Shown: one piece after another, positions 24,725 to 32,603 of the stretch
Position numbering within the stretch: the stretch's first letter is position 1
How the letters are laid out: each line of letters begins with the position of its first letter
DNA from: Pseudomonadota bacterium
GTDB taxonomy: Bacteria > Pseudomonadota > Alphaproteobacteria > Acetobacterales > Acetobacteraceae
NCBI GenBank assembly: GCA_021816925.1
Contig: JAKAWQ010000023.1
Location: 1 to 47,145, forward strand
Length of the DNA stretch: 47,145 nucleotides
Direction of reading: 5' to 3'
Notes under the pieces: generated by a model
Seen by the model: the letters and a program-made list of their open reading frames with translations, nothing else
What the model was told of the DNA's origin: nothing
Databases searched by the model: none
Position numbers and translations under genes: made by a program

Positions 24725-25686
24725 GGTCCTGCCTGGCCAGCCCGCCCGGCCTCGTCCTGCTGCTCGCGGTGCTGGCCGCCGCCGCACCCGCACCCGCGCC
24801 GCCGCCCGCCGCGGCCGCCGGCTTCGTCTATGTGCCCATCGAAGACGCGAACCGGATCGTCGAACTGAACGCCGCCGGTCAGGTGATCTGGCAGGCCCCT
24901 GTCCGGGACCCCGACGACGTCTCCGTCACGCCCGCAGGCAACCTCCTGGTGAACGAGCCGGACCTTGCCTGCGTCGTCGAGCTCGACCGACGCACCGGGC
25001 GGGTGCTCTGGCACTACGGCCATGCCGGCCATCCCGGCTCGGCGCCCGGCTTCCTTCGCCAGCCCGACGACTCCTTCCGCCTTGCCGACGGCACCACGCT
25101 CATCTCCGATTCCGGCAATCAGCGTGTCATCCGCGTGGATCCCGCCGGGCGGATCGTCTGGCAATACGGCCATACCGGGCGGTGGGGAACCGCGCCCGGC
25201 TATCTCGCCGCACCGAACGACGCCGTGCCGTTGCGCAACGGCAACATCCTCATCACCACCGAATATCCTCCGCGCGTCCTCGAAGTGACGCCGGCCGGCG
25301 CCGTTCGCTGGTCGCTCGCGCTCGACCGCCTCCCGTCCATCCGCCCCGCCGTCCGCCGCGCATCGGACGCGGTGCCGACCGGAAAGCCTGACCGTTATCT
25401 CGTCGCGGTCTATGAGCGGCCGGGACGCATCCTGGAACTCGACCACCTCGGGCGCGTGCACTGGTCGTATGGTCCGGCGACCGGGCCCGGTGCCCTCGAC
25501 CACCCCTCGGCGGTCATCGGGCTGCCGGACGGAAACATCCTCATCTCCGACGATGGCCACGACCGGGTGCTCATGGTGAACCACGGAGGCCGGGTCCTCT
25601 GGCACTACGGCAACCCCCGCCTCACCCCCGGCGTCTCCGACGTGAAGCCCGTCTCTCCCTGGCCGATCGCGCCGCGGAGCCCTTGA
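24721..25686 (+). CDS. Exported beta-propeller protein (PQQ/NHL-like repeats)
   Basis: The 321-residue product has a clear Sec-type signal (MRSC, then LVLLLAVLAAAAPAPAPPPA) and about six blade-like repeats built on IVELNAAGQVIWQ, VVELDRRTGRVLWHYG, VIRVDPAGRIVWQYG and similar units ending in W-x-Y-G, with G-N-I-L-I-S/T-D strands between. It should fold as a periplasmic beta-propeller. No catalytic motif was recognised. It is translationally coupled to ubiV (ATGA at 24721-24724), which is unusual and suggests a role in anaerobic periplasmic metabolism, though this is inference. Confidence 0.8.
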   Translation: MRSCLASPPGLVLLLAVLAAAAPAPAPPPAAAAGFVYVPIEDANRIVELNAAGQVIWQAPVRDPDDVSVTPAGNLLVNEPDLACVVELDRRTGRVLWHYGHAGHPGSAPGFLRQPDDSFRLADGTTLISDSGNQRVIRVDPAGRIVWQYGHTGRWGTAPGYLAAPNDAVPLRNGNILITTEYPPRVLEVTPAGAVRWSLALDRLPSIRPAVRRASDAVPTGKPDRYLVAVYERPGRILELDHLGRVHWSYGPATGPGALDHPSAVIGLPDGNILISDDGHDRVLMVNHGGRVLWHYGNPRLTPGVSDVKPVSPWPIAPRSP

Positions 25687-25738
25687 TCCGGGCGCCCCCC
25701 CCGTTCATCCCGCCGCGTCGCGCTGCTCCGCGTCCCGC

Positions 25739-26137
25739 TCACCCCTTCCACGCCACGAGGTCGATTTCCACGAGCGCGCCCAGCGCGAGCCCGCTCACGC
25801 CGACGCAGGTGCGCGCCGGCCGCCGGTCCTCCGGGAAGAAACTCCGCCAGACCTCGTTCATGGCCGCGTAATCGCGCCCGAAATCCGTGAGATAGACCCG
25901 CGCCTGCACCACGTCGCGCCACGCGTAGCCCGACCCTTCGAGCACGATCCCCAGATTCTCGAGAACGCGGCGCGTCTGCCGGCCGATGCCCTCGGGCAGC
26001 GGCCGCGCACCGTCGGCGGGATCGGTCGGCATCTGGCCCGTCACGAACAGAAAAGGCCCCGCGCGCACCGCGTGGCTGAACGGGGCAACCGGCGCCGGTG
26101 CTCCGGCAACCATCAGGAACTCCGGCTCTCCGGGCAT
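25739..26137 (-). CDS. RidA-family (YjgF/UK114) imine deaminase
   Basis: This 132-residue protein fits the RidA family, trimeric enzymes that hydrolyse reactive enamine/imine intermediates. Motifs are PFSHAVRAGPFLFVTGQ near the N-terminus, LENLGIVLEGSGYAWRDVVQ in the middle, and RRPARTCVGVSGLALGALVE at the end with the substrate-binding Arg and Glu. The ATG at 26137 has GGAAG upstream; an earlier ATG at 26170 lacks a ribosome-binding site. It lies 72 bp after the Dph6-like gene on the same strand. Confidence 0.9.
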   Translation of the reverse strand: MPGEPEFLMVAGAPAPVAPFSHAVRAGPFLFVTGQMPTDPADGARPLPEGIGRQTRRVLENLGIVLEGSGYAWRDVVQARVYLTDFGRDYAAMNEVWRSFFPEDRRPARTCVGVSGLALGALVEIDLVAWKG

Positions 26138-26209
26138 TGTGCGTGCTTCCTCTCGGCCTTGCCGCACCATCGCAGCGCGCGGGCCGGCCCGGAAGCCGCA
26201 CGCCGGAGA

Positions 26210-26920
26210 TCACAAGAAGTCGGCGAACACGAACCCCTCGCGCTCGACGACCTCGCCCGGGGCAACCGCGATCGGTGCCGCGAACATCGGGCCCGCCGAG
26301 ACGAACGTGTGGAACTCGCCGTTCTCCCCGCAGGGATCAACGCCTCCGGGCAGCGCCGCCAGCAGCGCCTCGTCAAAGGCGCGCCCGGCAAACCCGCGGT
26401 CGAGCTTGCCGGGATCGATCGTCACCAAATGTGCAACGAACCCTTGCGCGATCATCTCTCTCGCCAGCGCCGCCGTGTCGCGCCGCCAGAGCGGAAAGAT
26501 CCCCCTCATCCCCGCCGCCGCCAGCCGCTTTTCCCGATACGCGCGGACATCCTCGAGGAAGAGATCGCCGAACACCACGTGCCGGACGCCCTCGCCCTTG
26601 ATCCGCGCGACCGCCTCCGCCATGCGCTCCTCGTAGATCTCGTTCGAGCAGGGGCTCGGCAGCTTCACCTTCACGCACGAAAGCCCGAGCGCCGCCACCT
26701 GCCGCTCCAGAAGCGCAGTGCGCACGCCGTGCATCGAAACGCGATCGTGCACCTCGCTTACCGTCGTCAGCACGCCCGCGATCTCGGCAAGCCCAAGCCG
26801 CCGCGTCTCCAGAAGGGCGAATGCGCTGTCCTTGCCGGAACTCCACGAGACATAGGCCCTCGGCGCCGCCCCGCGTTCCCCCCGTTCGCCCTCGGCGGCA
26901 AAAACGCCGGCCCGATCCAC
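26210..26920 (-). CDS. Dph6-like ATP-pyrophosphatase (adenine nucleotide alpha hydrolase)
   Basis: The product has the PP-loop motif YVSWSSGKDSAFALLE near its N-terminus, RVSMHGVRTALLERQ, GDLFLEDVRAYREKRL and the C-terminal NGEFHTFVSAGPMF, the set seen in diphthine-ammonia-ligase-like proteins. Bacteria do not make diphthamide, so the true substrate is unknown; it probably adenylates a carboxylate or amide. The start is the GTG at 26920, which has AGGAG eight bases upstream (236 aa). An ATG at 26938 and a GTG at 26965 are alternatives. Confidence 0.82.
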   Translation of the reverse strand: MDRAGVFAAEGERGERGAAPRAYVSWSSGKDSAFALLETRRLGLAEIAGVLTTVSEVHDRVSMHGVRTALLERQVAALGLSCVKVKLPSPCSNEIYEERMAEAVARIKGEGVRHVVFGDLFLEDVRAYREKRLAAAGMRGIFPLWRRDTAALAREMIAQGFVAHLVTIDPGKLDRGFAGRAFDEALLAALPGGVDPCGENGEFHTFVSAGPMFAAPIAVAPGEVVEREGFVFADFL

Positions 26921-27119
26921 AACGCGCGCTCCTCGCATCCAGGGATCGTATGCCCTTCGCCGCACCGCGCAACCCTTGCGCTACCATACGCAGCGCTTTC
27001 GGGAACCGGGCGCCGGCGATGCCGGATTGGCCCAATCCCGGCCTCGCGCTCGCCGATTCGGGGCAAAAGAGAGGAAAAACGACCGCGCGGGCGTCGTCGA
27101 AAGATCTGGAGGAAAGGCC

Positions 27120-27221
27120 ATGAATTCATTGTCGTTTTCCTGGTTTGAGGGCAGGCGGTACGGGACAAACCGGACACGACGTCATGGCTTTTTACATAGT
27201 AATTCGTTTAACATCAATTAG
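27120..27221 (+). CDS. Small ORF in an AT-rich patch, function unknown
   Basis: An ATG at 27120 with GGAGGAAAGGCC directly before it opens a 33-codon frame (MNSLSFSWFEGRRYG at the start, NSFNIN at the end). The 3' part (TTTACATAGTAATTCGTTTA region) is far more AT-rich than the rest of the window. It may encode a real micropeptide, act as a leader, or be a remnant of acquired DNA whose AT-rich end serves as promoter for the antiporter gene 90 bp on. The 390-bp gap 26921-27310 shows nothing else convincing. Confidence 0.3.
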   Translation: MNSLSFSWFEGRRYGTNRTRRHGFLHSNSFNIN

Positions 27222-27310
27222 TTAGCTGAGACGGGCCTGCCAGATCGGCGCCCGCGACCGGGGATGTCCGGATCAAGCAAGCGCCCACCGGGGCCTGCTA
27301 AAAGAAAGGA

Positions 27311-29095
27311 ATGCTCCTCTCCCTCGTCGTCCTGCTCGGCGCCATCGCCCTCGCCGTCACGGCCACCCGCCGCGCCGGCCTCGGCAGCATCCTGGGCTAT
27401 CTTCTCGCCGGCGCCGCCATCGGCCCGGCCGGCCTCCGCCTCGTCACCGACATCGGCCAGATCAGGGCCGTCTCGGCGCTCGGCATCATCATGCTGCTCT
27501 TTCTGATCGGCCTCGAGCTCCGCCCGCACCGCCTCTGGCTTCTGCGCAAGGCTCTCCTCGGCCTCGGCCCGGGCCAGATGCTGCCCACCGCCGCCCTCAT
27601 CGCCGCCCTCGGCGCTCTCGCCGGCCTTCCCTGGCCCGAAAGCCTCGTCCTCGGCGCCGGCCTCGCCCTCTCCTCAACCGCGATCGTGCTTCCCATGCTG
27701 CGCGAGAGCGGCGTGCTCGCCTCGCCCTCCGGCCGCGACAGCTTCGCCGTCCTCCTCTTCCAGGACATCGCCTTCGTTCCGCTCGTCGCGCTCGTGCCGC
27801 TGCTCTCGCCCGGGGCCCTGCTCACCCACCTGCCCACCCATCTCCCGGCCCACCTCCCCTGGCTCGCCGCCGCCCGCACCCTCGCCGCCGTTGCCGTCAT
27901 CCTCTTCGGCGGCCAGACCCTTCTCCGCCCCGCCTTCGCCGCCGTCGGCGGCGCGCGCACGCCCGAACTCTTCACCGCGACCGCCCTCCTCGTCGTCCTC
28001 GGCGCCGCCGCGATCGCCGAGGCCGCCGGCCTCTCGCCCTCCCTTGGCGCCTTCGCCGCCGGCGTCCTCCTCTCCGATTCCGAATACCGCCACGAGCTCA
28101 AGGCCGATATCGAGCCCTTCCAGGGCCTTCTCCTCGGCTTTTTCTTCCTCTCGGTCGGCATGTCCGCCGACCTCGGCCTCGTCCGCGCCCATCCTCTCGA
28201 AGTCGCCGCCGCCGTCATCGGCCTCATCGCCGTGAAAGCCGCGGTCGGCTTCGCCCTCGGCTTCCTCAAGCGCGACACCGCGCCGAGCGCGCTCCGCTTC
28301 GCCCTCGCCCTCGCTCAAGGGAGCGAGCTCACCTTCGTCTTCTTCGCCTCCGCCGACGCCTTCGGCGTGCTCTCCCATCGGGTCACCGCACTCGCCACCC
28401 TCGCGGTCGCGCTCTCGATGGCCGCCACGCCCCTCCTCTTCGCCGCCTCCGAGCGCTTCCTGATCCCCCGCTTAGAGCGCCGCACGCCGCCCCCGCCCGA
28501 CCTCATCCCCGACACCCGCACCCCCGTCCTCATCTGCGGCTTCGGCCGCGTGGGCCAGATCGTCGGCCGCATCCTCCGCCTCCAGCGCATCCCCTTCACC
28601 GCGCTCGACCGCAGCCCCGCGCAGATCGCCGTCGTCCGCCGCTTCGGCGGCAAGGTCTATTTCGGCGATCCCGCGCGCCCCGACGTCCTCGGCGCCGCCG
28701 GCGCCGCGGAGGCCCGCCTGATCGTCGTCGCCCCCGACGAGGAGGCGGAGGTGCTGGCGATCGTGGACGCGGCAAAGCGCCACTTCCCCCATCTCGCCAT
28801 CCTCGCCCGCGCCCGTGACCGCCGCTCCGCCCACCGCCTCATGGACCGCGGCGTCACCCGGATCATCCGCGAAACCTTCTTCTCGAGCCTCCGGCTCGCC
28901 GAATGGGTGCTCGAAGACCTCGGCATTGCGCCCGCCGAAGCCAGGCGCACGATCGCGCTCTTCACCGAGCACGACGAGCGCCTGCTCGCCGAGACCCACG
29001 CCATCTACACCGACGAGAAGCAGCTCATCCAAACCACCCAGCAGGCCGCCGACGAACTCGCCCTCCTGCTCGACGCCGACCGCGAACAGGCGTAA
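27311..29095 (+). CDS. Kef-type monovalent cation:proton antiporter (CPA2) with TrkA-N domain
   Basis: This 594-residue inner-membrane protein has about twelve hydrophobic segments covering residues 1-385, with the CPA2 motifs IIMLLFLIGLELRP, LALSSTAIVLPML, LLFQDIAFVPLVAL (transport Asp) and FAAGVLLSDSEYRHELKADI. A cytoplasmic Rossmann domain follows (VLICGFGRVGQIVGRIL, about 402-418), as in KefB/KefC potassium efflux systems gated by glutathione adducts. The ATG at 27311 has AAAGGA upstream. A short His-Leu-Pro repeat (HLPTHLPAHLP near residue 173) lies in one loop. No KefF/KefG partner gene is adjacent. Confidence 0.92.
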   Translation: MLLSLVVLLGAIALAVTATRRAGLGSILGYLLAGAAIGPAGLRLVTDIGQIRAVSALGIIMLLFLIGLELRPHRLWLLRKALLGLGPGQMLPTAALIAALGALAGLPWPESLVLGAGLALSSTAIVLPMLRESGVLASPSGRDSFAVLLFQDIAFVPLVALVPLLSPGALLTHLPTHLPAHLPWLAAARTLAAVAVILFGGQTLLRPAFAAVGGARTPELFTATALLVVLGAAAIAEAAGLSPSLGAFAAGVLLSDSEYRHELKADIEPFQGLLLGFFFLSVGMSADLGLVRAHPLEVAAAVIGLIAVKAAVGFALGFLKRDTAPSALRFALALAQGSELTFVFFASADAFGVLSHRVTALATLAVALSMAATPLLFAASERFLIPRLERRTPPPPDLIPDTRTPVLICGFGRVGQIVGRILRLQRIPFTALDRSPAQIAVVRRFGGKVYFGDPARPDVLGAAGAAEARLIVVAPDEEAEVLAIVDAAKRHFPHLAILARARDRRSAHRLMDRGVTRIIRETFFSSLRLAEWVLEDLGIAPAEARRTIALFTEHDERLLAETHAIYTDEKQLIQTTQQAADELALLLDADREQA

Positions 29096-29134
29096 CCGCC
29101 CGCGCCGTCCGGCCAGTCGCCCAGCGCCTGCCGC

Positions 29135-29770
29135 TCAGCGCTTCACTGCCCGGAGCGCGCGAAGATGCTCGAGCACCGCAACGCCGAAGCCGAGCGCCGC
29201 CTGCGTCTCGGGCCGGCGCAGCAATTGCCAGAGGCCAGAAAGTCCGCCCGCCGGCTTCGCCCCGGCCGCCTGATCCGCCGACGCCCGGTCGAGCGCCGTC
29301 AAGAGATCGGTGATCAGGTTCGAACGCTCCCACTGGTCCGCAAGCCCCACCAGCCGATCCGCGAGCCCCGTCCGCGTCACGCGGTCGATCAGCACCAGTG
29401 CGTTCGTTGCGGTTTCGGCGAGCCGTCCCACGATATCGTCCGAAAGCGCGTCCGCCGCGCCCCCGAAGGTGCGCGCCAGCGCCACCAGCCGATCGAGATC
29501 CCCGCTCGCGACCAGTGCCGCGATCGCCGGCAGCGCGCGCGCGATGCCGCTGCGGTTCACCCGGTCGAGGAGATCGAGCCCGTCCGCCGCCGTCCCCGCG
29601 AGCCGCCCCACGATATCGTCCGAAAGCGCGTCCGCCGCGCCCCCGAAGGTGCGCGCCAGCGCCACCAGCCGATCGAGATCCCCGTTGGCGACCAGCTCCG
29701 CCAGCGCCCGCCGCGCCGCAGCCTCCGCCGCCTCGTCAGGCTGGGGCGGAGTGGCCAAAGATGCCGACAT
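29135..29770 (-). CDS. DUF1641-like helical protein with internal 60-residue duplication
   Basis: The 211-residue soluble protein consists of helical units containing GDLDRLVALARTFGGAADAL and DDIVGRLA, present twice 60 residues apart and flanked by related LDLLDRVNRSG and LVLIDRVTRTG segments. Proteins of this type accompany SQR-like flavoproteins, TusA and DsrE in sulfur-metabolising bacteria, as here. It is the last gene of the four-gene minus-strand operon, 15 bp after the flavoprotein gene, with GGAGG before the ATG at 29770. Biochemical role unknown. Confidence 0.75.
   Translation of the reverse strand: MSASLATPPQPDEAAEAAARRALAELVANGDLDRLVALARTFGGAADALSDDIVGRLAGTAADGLDLLDRVNRSGIARALPAIAALVASGDLDRLVALARTFGGAADALSDDIVGRLAETATNALVLIDRVTRTGLADRLVGLADQWERSNLITDLLTALDRASADQAAGAKPAGGLSGLWQLLRRPETQAALGFGVAVLEHLRALRAVKR
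29427..29684. repeat. 78-bp perfect direct repeat, 180 bp apart
   Basis: Bases 29427-29504 and 29607-29684 are identical over 78 bp and lie exactly 180 bp (60 codons) apart inside the DUF1641-like gene. Flanking parts of the 60-codon units are only related in sequence, so gene conversion between old duplicates is more likely than a fresh duplication of the whole unit. Confidence 0.9.
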
Positions 29771-29785
29771 GACACCCGCCTCCCG

Positions 29786-30925
29786 TTACATCAGGCCCCG
29801 GACCGACGCCCAGTAAAGCTGATTGTAGGCCATCTTGAAGGCATGCATCGCCGCGTTCGGCGCGCGCGGCTCCGGCGGCTTCTGGTAGGTGAACATCGCA
29901 TACGTCGCGCGGTCCTTGCCCGCCTCGATGAAGCAGAACACCTTGCCGTCGTAGCTGCGCGCGGCCCGCCCGGTCTTCACCATCGCCGCCGCATTCTCCG
30001 CCGCCACCTCGGCCTCGAAATGCGCCGTCGATCCCGCCTTGCTGATCGGCAGGTTCGTCGTGTCGCCGAGCACGATCACCTTCTCGCCGTGATCACCCTG
30101 CATGTGCAACGAATACCGGTCGGTCGGAATCCAGCCGTTCGGCCCGAGCTTGTTCTCCTCGATCACGGCCTCTCCGCGATGCGGCGGCACCGCAACCAGG
30201 AGATCGTACTTCACCTCCGAGCCTTCCTCGCTCCTGACGCATCCCTTCGCCCCGTCCACCTCCTTCAGATTGAAGAACGTCTCCTGCCGCACGCCGAGCT
30301 TCGCGAACTCCCCGCTCGCCCACGTCGCGACATTCTCCAGGCTGTGCGCCCGCCCGATCGGATAGGTGTAGTAGAACTCCGTCTTGTCGATGAGGCCGCG
30401 GTCGCGGATGAAGTCGTGCATCGTGAAGGTGATCTCGAGCGGAATCATCGGGCATTTGTGCGGCAGCCCCACCGTCACCAGGATCCGCCCGCCGGTAAAG
30501 GCCTGAAGCCGGTCGTGCAGCTTGAGCGCGTCCTCCGCCGAATAGCAGTGCACCGAGTTCTCCTTGAGCCCCGGCACATCCTCCGGCACCGGCCGCGAGC
30601 CCGTCGCGATCACCAGGAGATCGTATTCGTGCACCTTCCCCGAGCGCGTCACGACGTGGCTCTCGCCGAGCCGGAAGCTCTGCACCGGATCGACGAAGAA
30701 CGCGATCTCCGGCTCGAGCAGGCTCGCCTCTTCCCGCTCGAGTTCATCGGGCGTCATGCGCCCGAGCGCCACATAGAGCCAGCCCGGCTGATAGATGTGC
30801 TTGTCGGAGGCGCTCAGCATCGTGATGCGCGCCTTGCCGGCCTTGAGTTCGCTCGAAAGCCGCCGCGCCAGGTTGTTGGCGAAGATCGTCCCCGCCATCC
30901 CGCCGCCGACCACCACGATGCGCAT
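29786..30925 (-). CDS. Sulfide:quinone oxidoreductase-like FAD protein
   Basis: The 379-residue flavoprotein begins RIVVVGGGMAGTIFANNLAR (FAD-binding Rossmann fold), has ATGSRPVPEDVPGL, and a C-terminal FAD site VIVLGDTTNLPISKAGSTAH. Cys in LPHKCPMIPLE and HCYSAEDA could take part in sulfur chemistry. It belongs to the SQR/flavocytochrome c group, which passes electrons from reduced sulfur species to quinone or other acceptors. The ATG at 30925 has GGGAGGAGC upstream. Position between TusA and DUF1641-like genes supports a sulfur role; the exact substrate is not shown. Confidence 0.87.
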   Translation of the reverse strand: MRIVVVGGGMAGTIFANNLARRLSSELKAGKARITMLSASDKHIYQPGWLYVALGRMTPDELEREEASLLEPEIAFFVDPVQSFRLGESHVVTRSGKVHEYDLLVIATGSRPVPEDVPGLKENSVHCYSAEDALKLHDRLQAFTGGRILVTVGLPHKCPMIPLEITFTMHDFIRDRGLIDKTEFYYTYPIGRAHSLENVATWASGEFAKLGVRQETFFNLKEVDGAKGCVRSEEGSEVKYDLLVAVPPHRGEAVIEENKLGPNGWIPTDRYSLHMQGDHGEKVIVLGDTTNLPISKAGSTAHFEAEVAAENAAAMVKTGRAARSYDGKVFCFIEAGKDRATYAMFTYQKPPEPRAPNAAMHAFKMAYNQLYWASVRGLM

Positions 30926-30943
30926 GCGCTCCTCCCTTGCCTG

Positions 30944-31177
30944 TTATTTCGCCTTCCGCACGAAAAGATGCCACACCCTGGCATCGTCCCGCTCGCTCCG
31001 CTCCATCACGTGGCCGACCTTCTGCACCCATTCCGGCACGTCCCTGGCCGAGCCCTCGTCCGAGGACAGCAACTCGAGCGTATCGCCGACCGCAACCTGC
31101 TTCATCGCCGCGATCAGCTCCATCAGCGGGCCGGGGCAGAAGCTGCCGCGCGCATCGACCACCCGGTGTCCGATCAT
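30944..31177 (-). CDS. TusA-family sulfur carrier protein
   Basis: This 77-residue protein has the family motif DARGSFCPGPLMELIAAM with the persulfide-carrying Cys near residue 14 and a C-terminal strand VWHLFVRKAK. TusA-like proteins shuttle sulfane sulfur between enzymes. The start at 31177 is chosen because GGAGAAGG precedes it and the CPxP motif then sits at the normal place; the frame is open to 31246 without conserved residues. It lies 37 bp after the DsrE-like gene and 18 bp before the SQR-like gene. Confidence 0.9.
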   Translation of the reverse strand: MIGHRVVDARGSFCPGPLMELIAAMKQVAVGDTLELLSSDEGSARDVPEWVQKVGHVMERSERDDARVWHLFVRKAK

Positions 31178-31214
31178 CGCGCCTTCTCCGCCGCCCGGCA
31201 CCTCTGCCGGCACC

Positions 31215-31604
31215 TCAGAATACCACGAGCTGCCCGGCCTCGGCATCGCTCAGGAATTTCGTGAGCCCCAACGCGCCGGCCACGTGCCCGGCAAGCTCCG
31301 CCTCCTTCACGCCGAGCACATCCATCGCCATCGAGCAGGCATAGAGCCGCGCCTCGCCAAGTTCCACCGCCTGGCGGAACAGCTCCTCGAAGCGCGGCGC
31401 GTGATGGCTCACCAGAAGCTCGCCCATCTCGCCCTCCGCCGGCGCCTCGGGAGCCGGTCGCCGCAAGAAATGCTGCAGCGCGTTCATCGAGAGAAACACC
31501 GTCACCTCGCGGCCCGAGACGGCCGCGATCGATGCCGTCATCGCCGCGAACTGCAGGCTTTCGCGCGCGCCGCTCTGACAGACGACGAAGAGAGGGCTCG
31601 CCAT
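31215..31604 (-). CDS. DsrE-family sulfur relay protein
   Basis: The 129-residue product starts [20 protein letters not shown] and has the DsrE/DsrF-like core with [14 protein letters not shown] and the conserved cysteine in [13 protein letters not shown]. It probably accepts or donates sulfane sulfur with the TusA protein encoded next. The ATG at 31604 has GGGAGG upstream. This is the first gene of the operon DsrE-TusA-SQR-DUF1641. Confidence 0.87.
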   Translation of the reverse strand: MASPLFVVCQSGARESLQFAAMTASIAAVSGREVTVFLSMNALQHFLRRPAPEAPAEGEMGELLVSHHAPRFEELFRQAVELGEARLYACSMAMDVLGVKEAELAGHVAGALGLTKFLSDAEAGQLVVF

Positions 31605-31925
31605 GAACCCCGTTCCTCCCTTTTCTCGCCCCGGGGCCGATCCCGGAACGGAGTATACCGCCGGCCCAAGGGGCCATCCCGCTCCCCGCGGGGGTCATCG
31701 CGAGGCCCTTACCCGGACCCTCTCCCAAAGGAAGAGGGCCTCGCCCTCGTTCGAAGAATCAAGAATCGAGGCCGGCGGTATCGGAAACCTGCCGTCCATT
31801 ACGCGAACCGTTGCCGCCCGGCAAGCTCGCCCGCCGTGCATCGCCGCGCATCCCCGCCCCGCCCGCGTCTGGCCGATTGCGCGCCTGCCGTGCTACCGCC
31901 CCGGCATGTGCTCCGCCCCTGCCGC
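31605..31925. other. Divergent intergenic region with palindromic element
   Basis: This 321-bp gap separates the sulfur operon from the lipid A operon and must hold both promoters, but no box of good consensus was found. At about 31718-31739 lies CCCTCTCCCAAAGGAAGAGG, an imperfect hairpin of the dispersed intergenic type also seen near 8942. No gene is supported here. Confidence 0.4.
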
Positions 31926-32603
31926 ATGGCCATGCTGAAGCGCCTGGCGCGCACGCCTCGCGCGCAGGCGGCTCTCGCCTGGCTCGTCGGCCTCTACGCC
32001 CGCTTTGCCTACGCCACCACCCGCTGGCGCCTCTTGGGCGCCGAGCACATGGAGCCGCACGTCCGGGGCGAGCCCGTCATTGTCGCCTTCTGGCACGAAC
32101 GCCAGGCGCTCATGCCGATGCTCTGGGTGCTCGCGCGCCGGCAGGGGAGCCGGGCGCGCGTGCACGTGCTCGCAAGCCGCCACCGCGACGGCCGGTTCGT
32201 GCACGCGATCATGCGCCGCTTCGGAATTGAGGGCGTATCCGGTTCCACCACGCACGGCGGCGCGGCAAGCCTGCGCAATCTCTGCAACCTGCTCGCCGCC
32301 GGAGACCACATCGCCATCACGCCGGACGGGCCGCGCGGCCCGCGCCGCCAGGCAGCACCCGGCGTCGCGCAGATCGCCGCCCTGGCGCGCGTTCCCGTGC
32401 TTCCCTGCGCCGCCCAATCCACCCGGCGCCTTTGCCTCAGCACCTGGGACCGCATGGTGCTGCCCCTGCCCTTCGGCCGCGCCGTGATCGTCTGCGAACC
32501 GGCGATCGCCGTCCCGCGCGACGGCTGGCAGCAGGCACTCCCGGCGATCGCCGCCGCGATGACCGCGGCCGCCGAAACGGCCGACCGCCTGTGCGCCGCC
32601 TGA
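31926..32603 (+). CDS. DUF374 lysophospholipid acyltransferase family protein
   Basis: The 225-residue protein has acyltransferase motifs: VIVAFWHERQALMPML with the catalytic-type His, VSGSTTHGGAASLRNL, and IAITPDGPRGPRRQAAPG. The family is found beside waaA and lpxK in alphaproteobacteria and is thought to act on lipid A or phospholipid precursors at the inner membrane. The ATG at 31926 is the likely start; GTG 31908 and ATG 31932 are in frame. Its 3' end overlaps waaA by 13 bases. Confidence 0.85.
   Translation: MAMLKRLARTPRAQAALAWLVGLYARFAYATTRWRLLGAEHMEPHVRGEPVIVAFWHERQALMPMLWVLARRQGSRARVHVLASRHRDGRFVHAIMRRFGIEGVSGSTTHGGAASLRNLCNLLAAGDHIAITPDGPRGPRRQAAPGVAQIAALARVPVLPCAAQSTRRLCLSTWDRMVLPLPFGRAVIVCEPAIAVPRDGWQQALPAIAAAMTAAAETADRLCAA

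Noticed and set aside
23801-24793. Minus-strand frame opposite ubiV
   Set aside because: No motif, and the plus strand encodes a clear UbiV with its four Fe-S cysteines.
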